From: Butyrivibrio sp. VCB2006
GTDB taxonomy: Bacteria; Bacillota; Clostridia; Lachnospirales; Lachnospiraceae
DNA length: 64,000 nucleotides
Direction of reading: 5' to 3'
Assembly (NCBI RefSeq): GCF_000420945.1
Contig: NZ_ATVX01000002.1
Coordinates: forward strand, 186,001-250,000
Below the pieces are notes generated by a model that saw only the letters and a program-made list of their open reading frames with translations, did no database searches and was not told the origin of the DNA. Shown one piece after another: positions 53,110-61,462 of the stretch. Made by a program: the position numbers and the translations under genes. Every line of letters starts with the position of its first letter. The first letter of the stretch is position 1.

Positions 53110-54669
53110 TTACACTCTGGTGGTCCACTTGGTGCAATCCACTACCTGAGTAGCGAGACTCTCGTAGAAGTCAGGCTCGTGGCATACCATAAGAATGCTT
53201 CCTTTGTACTCCTTGAGGGCACGAAGAAGTTCTGCCTTGGCATCTACATCCAAATGGTTTGTAGGCTCGTCCAGAACAAGAATATTGGACTCTCTGTTAA
53301 TGAGTTTGCAAAGACGAACCTTGGCCTGCTCACCACCTGATAAAACCTTACACTTACTCTCAATGTGCTTGGTAGTAAGGCCGCACTTTGCGAGAGCTGA
53401 ACGAACCTCATACTGAGAAAATCCAGGGAATTCCTTCCAGATTTCCTCCATGCAGGTTGTCTGAATATCCGGAGACATTTCCTGTTCAAAGTAACCAACC
53501 TCTACGTTTTCTCCCCTTTCAACTGTTCCGCTGATAGCAGGGATAAGTCCGAGAATACTCTTAAGAAGTGTTGTCTTACCAATTCCGTTGGCACCGGTAA
53601 GAACTATCTTTGAGCCGCGCTCAATCACCATATTAAGAGGTGATGACAATGGCTCATCATATCCGATCACAAGGTCTTTGGTTTCAAATAAAACCTTGCC
53701 TGGAGTTCTTGCAGTCTTAAAGTTAAACTCAGGCTTGGGCTTTTCCTGAACCTTCTCGATAAGTTCCATATTATCCAGCTTTTTTTGGCGGGCCATAGCC
53801 ATATTTCTTGTGGCAACGCGGGCTTTGTTTCTGGCAACGAAATCCTTGAGGTCAGCGATTTCCTGCTGTTGTCTATTGTAAGCAGCCTCTCTCTGAGCCT
53901 TTTTCATCTCGTACACTTCCATAAACTTGTCATAATCACCAACATAACGGTCAAGGCTGTGAGTCTGGCCATCCATGTGATAAATAATGTTTACAACACT
54001 GTTAAGGAAAGGTATATCGTGAGAAATCAGGATAAATGCATTGTCATACTCCTGAAGATATCTTGTAAGCCATACAATGTGATCTGCATCAAGATAGTTG
54101 GTAGGCTCATCCAAAAGAAGAATGTCAGGTTTCTCTAAAAGGAGCTTACCAAGAAGGATCTTGGTTCTCTGTCCTCCTGAAAGCTCAGTAACATCTCTGT
54201 CCAGTCCAAGATCAAGGAAGCCAAGTGCTCTTGAGACCTCTTCTATCTTGGAATCAATAAGATAGAAATCTCTGTTTGTAAGAAGATCCTGAATGGTACC
54301 AAGTTCCTCCATGTAGCCTTCAAGCTGCGCCTCATCTGCCTCGCCCATGGCATCACAGATTTCATTCATTCGTGTTTCCATGGCATATAACGGTTCATAA
54401 GCAGATGCCAGGACATCGCGAATAGTCATGCCTTCTTTTAACACTGCATGCTGATCCAGGTAACCGACCTTAACATTCTTGGCCCACTCGATCTTGCCTG
54501 CATCCGGCATGAGCTTACCAATAATAATATTCATAAATGTGGACTTGCCTTCGCCGTTAGCTCCGACAAGTCCAATATGTTCGCCCTTCAAAAGTCTAAA
54601 AGAAACATCGTCAAAAATCGCTCTGTCTCCAAATCCGTGGGTCAAGTGTTCAACATTTAAAATACTCAT
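53110..54669 (-). CDS. ABC-F family ATPase
   Basis: Soluble protein with two ABC ATPase domains and no membrane part: first Walker A GANGEGKST, signature LSGGQRTKI and Walker B LLLDEPTNYLD; second Walker A GANGIGKTT, signature LSGGEQAKV and Walker B LVLDEPTNHLD. The interdomain linker (AQREAAYNRQQQEIADLKDF onward) is the coiled P-site tRNA interaction motif of ABC-F proteins, which act on the ribosome to resolve stalls or give antibiotic resistance. About 519 residues. Start ATG at 54669 with GAGGAG; the frame is open 14 codons earlier. The closest subgroup is not decided. Confidence 0.95.
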   Translation of the reverse strand: MSILNVEHLTHGFGDRAIFDDVSFRLLKGEHIGLVGANGEGKSTFMNIIIGKLMPDAGKIEWAKNVKVGYLDQHAVLKEGMTIRDVLASAYEPLYAMETRMNEICDAMGEADEAQLEGYMEELGTIQDLLTNRDFYLIDSKIEEVSRALGFLDLGLDRDVTELSGGQRTKILLGKLLLEKPDILLLDEPTNYLDADHIVWLTRYLQEYDNAFILISHDIPFLNSVVNIIYHMDGQTHSLDRYVGDYDKFMEVYEMKKAQREAAYNRQQQEIADLKDFVARNKARVATRNMAMARQKKLDNMELIEKVQEKPKPEFNFKTARTPGKVLFETKDLVIGYDEPLSSPLNMVIERGSKIVLTGANGIGKTTLLKSILGLIPAISGTVERGENVEVGYFEQEMSPDIQTTCMEEIWKEFPGFSQYEVRSALAKCGLTTKHIESKCKVLSGGEQAKVRLCKLINRESNILVLDEPTNHLDVDAKAELLRALKEYKGSILMVCHEPDFYESLATQVVDCTKWTTRV

Positions 54670-54733
54670 AAAACTCCTCAAATAACTTATATTTACAGTA
54701 ATCTGTTTCAAAAATAATCAGTAGTACTGACTA

Positions 54734-56245
54734 TCATCTGACTTTCTTATAAAGATAATACATGAAATCATAATCTCCGGAAGAATACTCTTCTGAATCT
54801 ATAAGATCATAGTGGTCATCAATGGATTCCGGAATGGAATCTCTGACAAGAACATAATCAATAAGCCCTTCCCTGACATATCTCTCCTGCTCCATGTATG
54901 GATTGTTGGCAGGATCATCTATATCAAGAGTCTGTGTCTGAAACCATCTGCAGCTTGGCACTATATCACAGAGAGTATAAAGTCCCGCATCAAGACATCC
55001 AACATTTAAAAGTGTGGGATCCTCAGTTTCAAGCACCTCGTCCCTGAATCTATACAGGAAGAAATCGTCTCTTTTCTGGGCCATAAAAGGAACATTCATT
55101 GAAAAGGTAGCTATCTGCATCAGAGCCATCATAAGGGCAAATATCGGAAGCCCCATAAAGCCGAAACCTATTGTTTCATTGCTAACTGCCTTATCAAGAT
55201 GGTGAGATAAAAGAGCTCCTCCGAACGCCGCAAAAATACTAAGCGGCAGAGAATAATACGGCAGTTCTCTTCCACCTCCGAATATTCCAAGGAATGTAAA
55301 CACAAACAAAATAACAATACTGATTCTGGCTAAAACAGTAGCCTTAAAGTCCAAAACAGTGGCAATAAGTCCTGCGATAACAAGGAACATATACATCCAG
55401 TTTTGCCATATTAGCCAGTAAAAAATCTTGATCATAGCTTTAATTGCTTCGAAAATACCAGCATCTCCACCGGCCTTATTGTAAACAAACACATTTACAT
55501 GGATATAACCCCAGTACCACTCATATAAACCGCCCTGAACACCAAAATAGATAATCCAAGGCACAAAGGTTATGAACATTCCAAGCAGATATACAAGGCA
55601 TGCCTTAATAGCACCGCTAAAATCTTTATGAACAAGAAAAGATATAAATGTAAGCATCATCCAGGCGAAGAAAAATCCAAGTCCCGTGAACTTGATATTT
55701 GCTACAATTCCAGCCATTACACCGCCAAGAAGAACTCTTCTCATGCTCATAACGCCACTTGGGTATTGATTTTTGAAGTAATCAATAAAAAGATAAAGAC
55801 CAGCCAGGAAAAATGGCAGACAGATTTCCTCAGCGGATCCGCCCCACCAAAAACTCCTTGAACTAACTATTCCTCCAAACACCATAATAGCAAGTGTAAT
55901 TGAAGTCTTATGGCCGGCGTAAATCTTGATTATCATATATATCAGGGCAACATCAGCCACGCCAAGAATAACTTCTAACAGAAATACTCCAGCAAAGGTT
56001 GTATGAGATATCAGATATGCTATACCGTACAGGAAGTAAAGATACATACCTTTCTGATCAAAGATATCTCTATAGGGCATTTTGCCATTGAAGATGCCTT
56101 TTCCCACACTAAAGTAGCTATTTGCATCATCCCAGTTGTTAAGCGGATATAGAAACGAAGACCTGCTGGCAAAAGCAAGACAGGCAGTAACTGCCAATAT
56201 AAAGACTATACTCTTTTGAATAAGGGCTTTATGCTCTTTTTGCAT
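54734..56245 (-). CDS. Polytopic membrane protein, GT-C (ArnT/PMT-like) glycosyltransferase type
   Basis: About 503 residues with at least ten membrane segments. The first outside loop has NNWDDANSYFSVGKGIFNG, where the acidic pair fits the catalytic Asp of GT-C lipid-sugar glycosyltransferases, followed by GKMPYRDIFDQKGMYLYFLYG, also typical of such proteins. The C-terminal 100 residues are soluble, outside. Such enzymes move a sugar from a polyprenyl phosphate to an envelope polymer or protein. Start ATG at 56245 with GGAGTGA upstream; the frame is open 23 codons earlier. Substrate unknown, and activity rests on fold resemblance. Confidence 0.8.
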   Translation of the reverse strand: MQKEHKALIQKSIVFILAVTACLAFASRSSFLYPLNNWDDANSYFSVGKGIFNGKMPYRDIFDQKGMYLYFLYGIAYLISHTTFAGVFLLEVILGVADVALIYMIIKIYAGHKTSITLAIMVFGGIVSSRSFWWGGSAEEICLPFFLAGLYLFIDYFKNQYPSGVMSMRRVLLGGVMAGIVANIKFTGLGFFFAWMMLTFISFLVHKDFSGAIKACLVYLLGMFITFVPWIIYFGVQGGLYEWYWGYIHVNVFVYNKAGGDAGIFEAIKAMIKIFYWLIWQNWMYMFLVIAGLIATVLDFKATVLARISIVILFVFTFLGIFGGGRELPYYSLPLSIFAAFGGALLSHHLDKAVSNETIGFGFMGLPIFALMMALMQIATFSMNVPFMAQKRDDFFLYRFRDEVLETEDPTLLNVGCLDAGLYTLCDIVPSCRWFQTQTLDIDDPANNPYMEQERYVREGLIDYVLVRDSIPESIDDHYDLIDSEEYSSGDYDFMYYLYKKVR

Positions 56246-56368
56246 AAACTCACTCCATGAATCAATGTAAAAAACTATATTTTTGTTTGAGTATCCTTTT
56301 TTCGTAAATACCATGATATAGTGTTACCATACATAAATCAACCTAAAAAAGAAAGGATTTCTTTATAT

Positions 56369-56920
56369 ATGTTATATATCACCAGACACGGCAAAACAGA
56401 TTGGAATGTTATTGAAAAACTTCAGGGGCATGTTGACATCCCATTAAATCAGGAAGGTATTACTTCTGCCAAGGCCGCCCACGACAAATACAAGGATATT
56501 CACTTTGATATATGCTATTGTTCTCCGCTTCAAAGAGCCAGAAAAACTGCAGAAATTTTTCTTGAAGGGACAGGAACAGAAATAATCACAGATGACAGAC
56601 TTATAGAAATGGGCTTTGGAGAGTACGAAGGGATAACCGGATATTTCAACAATCCCGACTGCCCTATCAATGATCTTTTCGTAAATCCCACTAAGTATGT
56701 AAAAACAGGTGGCGCCGAATCCTTCGAGGAATTGTTTGCAAGGACAGGATCTTTCCTTGATGAAGTTATATACCCCGAACTGGCCAAAAAAAGAGACGTC
56801 CTTATTGTAGGACACGGTGCAATGAATTGCAGCCTCATCTCACAAATTAAGGATACGCCTCTTGATAAATTCTGGACTAATTTAATTGGTAACTGCGAAC
56901 TGGTTAAGCTTCTGGACTAA
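56369..56920 (+). CDS. Histidine phosphatase (phosphoglycerate mutase-like)
   Basis: A 183-residue protein of the histidine phosphatase superfamily: MLYITRHGKTDWNVIEKLQG with the catalytic RHG, SPLQRARKTAEIF with the second Arg, IEMGFGEYEG with the Glu, and LIVGHGAMNCSLI with the second His. Members include phosphosugar, nucleotide and cobalamin-pathway phosphatases; this one cannot be assigned further. Start ATG at 56369, with AAAGGA upstream. Its 3' end overlaps the convergent PrsW gene by 17 bases. Confidence 0.93.
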   Translation: MLYITRHGKTDWNVIEKLQGHVDIPLNQEGITSAKAAHDKYKDIHFDICYCSPLQRARKTAEIFLEGTGTEIITDDRLIEMGFGEYEGITGYFNNPDCPINDLFVNPTKYVKTGGAESFEELFARTGSFLDEVIYPELAKKRDVLIVGHGAMNCSLISQIKDTPLDKFWTNLIGNCELVKLLD

Positions 56921-58043
56921 ACACAGGATCCACAGGCTGACCTGTTACAGGATCATACTGAATAGGCTGTACAGGTACAAATACCTCTACTGTTTGCTGA
57001 GTAACAGGCTGAACAGGAATCACAGGTTCTACTATAGGCTGTGGCTGAACAGGCATCACCGGTTCTACTACAGGCTGCGTCTGAACGAAATCTTGCACTG
57101 GTGCATTTGGATGAAGTGGCTGTCCTGTCATAGGATCAAAGTTCATTGCAGGCTGCTGAACAGGTGTAAGTCTCTGGCCTGTCATAGGATCGAAGTTCAT
57201 AGCCGGCTGAACAGGAGTTACAGGTGGTACTACAGGCTGAACCGGAGTCATAGGTGCTACCACAGGTTGCTGAGGAACGAAGCCCTGTACAGGTGCAATT
57301 GGCTGAAGCGGCTGTCCTGTCATAGGATCAAAATTCATAGCCGCCTGAGGCACAAGAGCTGTATCAGCCTTAGAAAGCTTAAGAACTTTGATAATGGCGT
57401 ATGCTGTGATTCCAATCTCAAATATAAAGAAGGCAACCATCACGATCGGATAATACTCTGCCACTGACAATACAAAATCGTAGAAGCCATGGATACATAC
57501 CGGAATAATAAGGGCAAGGGCAAGATTTCTGTCTTTTCCGTTCTTGTCACCAAGTATCTCACATTTCTTGGCAGCTCCGAAATAGCATCCCATAAATACT
57601 GCATCAATAGCATGTCCGGGAACTGAAAGGAATGCTCTCATAATAGCAGTAGATAACCCACCGTTAGATATATACACAATGTTCTCTAAAGCTGCAAAGC
57701 CAAGAGATGAAAAAACTGCATATACTACCGCATCAAAAGTATAGTTAAACGCCGGGTGCTTCCAAGCAACTTTCTTAACAACCACGTATTTGCCTGCTTC
57801 TTCTGCAAGAGCAACAATAAGGAAATTCTCAATGATCATATAGATCATTTCATCTTCATAAAAGAATAAATCAAGAATTCCCCCGCCAATAACCTCCAGG
57901 AAATAAGCACTAAGCGTAGATAAAACACCGAAAAGGAAAATCTTGACCAAAAGATCTGTCGGCTCTTTCTCAATCTTGTCTGCCTTGTAAATAAAATACA
58001 AGAGCACAGCTGCCGGCAATATTGCCAAGTACATTAAAAACAT
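56904..58043 (-). CDS. PrsW-type intramembrane protease with proline/valine/glutamine repeat tail
   Basis: Residues 1-220 form a PrsW domain with about seven membrane helices and its glutamic-protease marks: EKEPTDLLVKIFLFG, LIVALAEEAGKYVVVKK (Glu pair), LGFAALENIVYI, VPGHAIDAVFMG and PVCIHGFYDFVLS. PrsW cleaves anti-sigma factors in Bacillus. The last 150 residues are a soluble tail with three copies of NFDPMTGQ(P/R)L(Q/H/T)P and one variant (YDPVTGQPVDPV), separated by PVQPV and VxPVTPVQP runs. Such tails occur in Firmicute membrane proteins, but the function is unknown. The gene starts 3 bases after the PPTase gene stop and is last in a five-gene operon. Confidence 0.88.
   Translation of the reverse strand: MFLMYLAILPAAVLLYFIYKADKIEKEPTDLLVKIFLFGVLSTLSAYFLEVIGGGILDLFFYEDEMIYMIIENFLIVALAEEAGKYVVVKKVAWKHPAFNYTFDAVVYAVFSSLGFAALENIVYISNGGLSTAIMRAFLSVPGHAIDAVFMGCYFGAAKKCEILGDKNGKDRNLALALIIPVCIHGFYDFVLSVAEYYPIVMVAFFIFEIGITAYAIIKVLKLSKADTALVPQAAMNFDPMTGQPLQPIAPVQGFVPQQPVVAPMTPVQPVVPPVTPVQPAMNFDPMTGQRLTPVQQPAMNFDPMTGQPLHPNAPVQDFVQTQPVVEPVMPVQPQPIVEPVIPVQPVTQQTVEVFVPVQPIQYDPVTGQPVDPVFSPEA
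57120..57340 (-). repeat. Tandem coding repeats in the PrsW tail
   Basis: Three near-identical DNA copies of CCTGTCATAGGATCAAAGTT (plus strand, starting at about 57125, 57179 and 57317) encode NFDPMTGQ repeats; a more diverged copy lies at about 56941. Spacing is uneven because the proline/valine linkers differ in length. The high DNA identity suggests recent duplication. Confidence 0.8.
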
Positions 58044-58046
58044 ATT

Positions 58047-58715
58047 CTATTCTCCCATAACAAAAATTATTTCATCCGAAAAATTCTCATACTCTGAGCA
58101 TACGGTTATATAATAGCCCTCCTGCTCATACCCCGTAAAATGTATATTTTCCAGCAATTCCCCATTATGATAAACTCTGTTATCATGCTCCTGATCCAGA
58201 AAAATAATACGAGGATCCATCGATAATCCCTTTCCGTAGTACTTCATAACGCTTTCCTTCATGGTCCACATTTTAGTACACAAAAGATCCATATCGAATT
58301 GAGTCTCCGAACGATATTTAATATACTTTATCTCCTCATCCTTGTAAACAAAATTAACTAATTTTCTATTGAATGATTTCGTTTTCTGAACATCAATTCC
58401 AACACAGGCATCAGAAAAAGCGCAAACGACCAGATCACCCGAATGTGAAAGGTTAAACTCTACGTCAGTTGCGCCCTGTATATAAGGTTTTTTATCCTCT
58501 CCCTCAACTATAACAGCATCTGTCATCCCCAGCTTTTCCAGTCCCTTAAGCAGAAGTATACCTGCGCCCAGGGATTGCATTTTGCTTTTTAGAGGTCCAA
58601 GTCTGTCAATTTTAGCTTTTCTGTATTCCGGCATCTGTTTATACCAGAAATCAAATTCATCCTGATCCTCGAGGAAATCTATGTTCATCCCCAGAACAAA
58701 ATTACCGTATTTCAT
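58047..58715 (-). CDS. 4'-phosphopantetheinyl transferase, Sfp type
   Basis: Activates carrier proteins by transferring phosphopantetheine from CoA to a serine. The 222-residue product has GKKPYI-like EDKKPYIQGAT, FNLSHSGDLVVCAFS, VGIDVQKT (Mg2+ Asp) and LCTKMWTMKESVMKYYGKGLS (Glu and Lys). Size and motifs are of the Sfp class, which serves polyketide/nonribosomal or fatty-acid systems. No carrier-protein gene is in the window. Its start overlaps the end of the membrane GGDEF-EAL-like gene by 14 bases, so it is translationally coupled to a signalling operon. Confidence 0.92.
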   Translation of the reverse strand: MKYGNFVLGMNIDFLEDQDEFDFWYKQMPEYRKAKIDRLGPLKSKMQSLGAGILLLKGLEKLGMTDAVIVEGEDKKPYIQGATDVEFNLSHSGDLVVCAFSDACVGIDVQKTKSFNRKLVNFVYKDEEIKYIKYRSETQFDMDLLCTKMWTMKESVMKYYGKGLSMDPRIIFLDQEHDNRVYHNGELLENIHFTGYEQEGYYITVCSEYENFSDEIIFVMGE

Positions 58716-60681
58716 CTTCCTCTAATCTTTCTACCCCGTCTTCTGTAATATAGAGATGTTCTCCATGCCAGAACTTATTCTGCAATTCATTTTTGGAGAT
58801 TACAGGTGATAAGAAATCTCCCTCCGCATAATCAATGGGCTCCTGAACCATTTTATCATAATACTCTCTCGTGTCTATTCCGGATAGAATCACAGTCTTT
58901 TCAAGCTGCATGATCATATTGATTCTGTTGCGCAGGACTATATCCGCATTTCCTGAATTATCAGCATCATAGATACTTCTTATATCCAGAATAACACCCT
59001 CAAACTCATAGCTTACAAGCGTATTAATCCCCAGGAATCCGGCTTCATAATCACTTATATACATTCGGATTCCATATTTGACCAGACTATTCATCATCTG
59101 TGCAATCGCTTCCTTGGCGTAGATAGCAAAGGATTCCTTCATGACAAAGGCAATAAGTGATGGATCCACTTCATAATGTTCAACTATATCAATTACTTTC
59201 CTTACAAACTCGCTTCTGATGACAGATGCAGACATAATCGGAACAAGAACAAATTCCATCTGCATATCTGATTTATCAACGCCATAGGATAAAAATCTGC
59301 AGACTTCCTCCAGGGTCTTGTACTGAATCTCATCAATGATTCCCGTTCCTTCTGCTACGTCCATAAACTCCTTGGCCGGTATTTCTCCAAGTACTTCATC
59401 ATCAAGCCTAAGTGTCATATGAGCCAGTTTGACCTTGAGATTATCCTTGGAATACACAGGCGTATACATATAGCTGAATTTTTTATCACTGATTCCACGT
59501 CCGATTGCCTTTTCGACTTCAATTTTCCTAACCAGGAAATCAAGATCATGGCCTATCAGAACTCTTTTATCCGTATCCTTTAAGCTTGATGAATCAAGAA
59601 GAAAAATATCATTCATGCTGGCAAACTGATCAGGGCAATCTGCCACCAGAACTCTTGCTTCAAGCTTGATATTCTCAGCTTCATTATCCCATGGTAGTTC
59701 AAACCTGCTTGTAATCTTTTCAATCAGGTCAGTAAGCTCCTGCTGCGAATAATCCGTGCAGAGCATGTAGAAAACATCGAATCCTGTATGATATACATTG
59801 GAATCATTTCTGTAATCCAGCAAAAAATCTGCAATCTGTGCAATAATCTTGTCTATACTTGCATATCCAAACAGCTTTCTGTAATTAATCAGATTCTCTA
59901 TTCTGATACACACCGCTTTAAAAGGCCTGCCAAGCTTAAAATACGCCGTGACATCCTGAACAAAAGCGCTTCTGTTGTAAGCTTCCGACTGAGGATCTAT
60001 CCTGTCATCGTCCTTCTCTATCATGATCATAAAGCCGCTAAGACCAATGGCTTCGCAGAGAAGTTCGCATTTAATCTGTGGAAACAACATCTGAACCACG
60101 GTACCTATCATAGCTAAAATCATAAAATAGAGCATGGCTACTCTTTTCATACCGTTCATCACATACCAGCTCCTGATAAGAAGAATCAGCGCCAGTAAAA
60201 AATACATCGCAGACAATAGATAAGCAATATATACCCCCGGTGATCTTCCATACTCTAGGTTCCCTATTACTCTAAAGGTAAAATCTGTAACAGGATTTGT
60301 AAGAAGCATGAATTCCAAAATATAGAAAGGAATCTTTATGGCATTTCTAAGTCCCTTGGAAAACTTAAAGCCTGTACCTGTGATAATAATAATATAGAAA
60401 ACCAAAATCGGTATAATAGCAAAGTGAGTAAAATAATAAATCATCTGGCATAAATAACTAATGACCAATTTAGCCAGTTCAGGAATAGGGGAATGTATTG
60501 CCAGATAGGATACGGGCTCTGTAACACAATCTATCAGAGTAAATGTTACAAGCAGCATAAATAATCGATTTCTGATACGATTTCTTTTTCGCATCATAGT
60601 CGAGTAAAACAGGCACGTTATGCAGATAATCGCAGCTGCAATCCTATAGGTTGTGCTGTCAATAAGTGCAATATCTATCAT
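58702..60681 (-). CDS. Membrane protein with degenerate GGDEF and EAL domains
   Basis: About seven membrane helices (1-215) are followed by a degenerate GGDEF domain (SEAYNRSAFVQDVTAYF; the signature position reads YHTGFDVFYML) and a degenerate EAL domain (about 400-640). In the latter the catalytic places read AHMTLRL, VPIMSAS, VMKESFA, ISDYEAGFLGI and ILSGID instead of EAL, VNxS, ExTE, DDFGTGYS and xEGVE. Metal-binding residues are missing, so neither cyclase nor phosphodiesterase activity is expected. It more likely senses or relays a signal, perhaps by binding a nucleotide. It starts 5 bases after the response regulator gene and overlaps the PPTase gene. Confidence 0.85.
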   Translation of the reverse strand: MIDIALIDSTTYRIAAAIICITCLFYSTMMRKRNRIRNRLFMLLVTFTLIDCVTEPVSYLAIHSPIPELAKLVISYLCQMIYYFTHFAIIPILVFYIIIITGTGFKFSKGLRNAIKIPFYILEFMLLTNPVTDFTFRVIGNLEYGRSPGVYIAYLLSAMYFLLALILLIRSWYVMNGMKRVAMLYFMILAMIGTVVQMLFPQIKCELLCEAIGLSGFMIMIEKDDDRIDPQSEAYNRSAFVQDVTAYFKLGRPFKAVCIRIENLINYRKLFGYASIDKIIAQIADFLLDYRNDSNVYHTGFDVFYMLCTDYSQQELTDLIEKITSRFELPWDNEAENIKLEARVLVADCPDQFASMNDIFLLDSSSLKDTDKRVLIGHDLDFLVRKIEVEKAIGRGISDKKFSYMYTPVYSKDNLKVKLAHMTLRLDDEVLGEIPAKEFMDVAEGTGIIDEIQYKTLEEVCRFLSYGVDKSDMQMEFVLVPIMSASVIRSEFVRKVIDIVEHYEVDPSLIAFVMKESFAIYAKEAIAQMMNSLVKYGIRMYISDYEAGFLGINTLVSYEFEGVILDIRSIYDADNSGNADIVLRNRINMIMQLEKTVILSGIDTREYYDKMVQEPIDYAEGDFLSPVISKNELQNKFWHGEHLYITEDGVERLEEDEIR

Positions 60682-60686
60682 CCGAA

Positions 60687-61451
60687 TTATTTCCTCTGTT
60701 TAAAGAAAGAATCAAGCGTAGCAAGAAGTTTGTCTCTACTGATGGACTTAAGCAGATAGTCTGCGGGTTTAAGCGCTATAACGTCTGTAACGCTCTTCCT
60801 GTCACTCTTACCGGTCAGGAACATTACCGGAATAGAGCTGGAGAAAGACTCACTTTGAAGCATTTGCAGAACTTTAGGTCCATCCAAAACAGGCATATCG
60901 TAATCAAGCAGCACCAAATCCGCCTTGTTATTGGCAAGCCAGGCCACTGCCTGAGTTCCGGAATTGGCCATTCCAATCCTGTAGGTGTCCTTGAGCCACT
61001 CCCTGATCATCTGAATAAAGGTTGGGTCATCATCAACAATCAATATGCATTTGCGTCTTTGAAGCTCGAACTCATCATCCGTAACGATAGATACTTTTTC
61101 CATGAGATCGGCCATATCAAGTGGTCTGGTCACCTCAAAGGCAATATCTTCCTTTGGAATATATTGATGCACAAGTTCGAAAGCATCCTTATCACCGATC
61201 ACAATGATAACGATGTTGTCGTCCATGTTCTTATCCTTGAAGTAGACCATGGCATCTCTATGCTCTTCAAAATCCTCATCCGTATATAAGATGACAAGAT
61301 TCGCTCCGGTTATTTTGCCATTTAATTCCCCTACGGAGTAGGTAGAATCCACCACCTCATAGTTATTGTTTTTCAGCAGATTCTTAATGGCGTTTACCAT
61401 GAAAGTTTCTTCATTTCGAACAAGCAAAATTTTCTTAAACATATTCGGCAT
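60687..61451 (-). CDS. Response regulator with pseudo-receiver and true receiver domain
   Basis: Two receiver-like domains without an output domain. The first (about 1-120) reads KKILLVRNEETFM and LVILYTDEDFEEHRDAM, lacking the paired acids and the usual phospho-Asp context. The second (about 132-254) is complete: CILIVDDDPTFIQM, DLVLLDYDMPVLDGPKV with the phospho-acceptor Asp, PVMFLTGKSD and DYLLKS. It lies 11 bases after the hybrid kinase gene and is probably its phosphorelay partner. Start ATG at 61451, with GAGGAG 7 bases upstream. Confidence 0.9.
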   Translation of the reverse strand: MPNMFKKILLVRNEETFMVNAIKNLLKNNNYEVVDSTYSVGELNGKITGANLVILYTDEDFEEHRDAMVYFKDKNMDDNIVIIVIGDKDAFELVHQYIPKEDIAFEVTRPLDMADLMEKVSIVTDDEFELQRRKCILIVDDDPTFIQMIREWLKDTYRIGMANSGTQAVAWLANNKADLVLLDYDMPVLDGPKVLQMLQSESFSSSIPVMFLTGKSDRKSVTDVIALKPADYLLKSISRDKLLATLDSFFKQRK

Positions 61452-61462
61452 AATGCTGCTCC

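Noticed and set aside
57120..57340. CRISPR-like array
   Set aside because: The repeats are in frame, encode NFDPMTGQ and have uneven spacing, so they are coding repeats.
56886..57467. Plus-strand frame of 193 codons with Arg/His/Tyr repeats
   Set aside because: It is the reverse reading of the proline/glutamine repeat tail of the PrsW gene.
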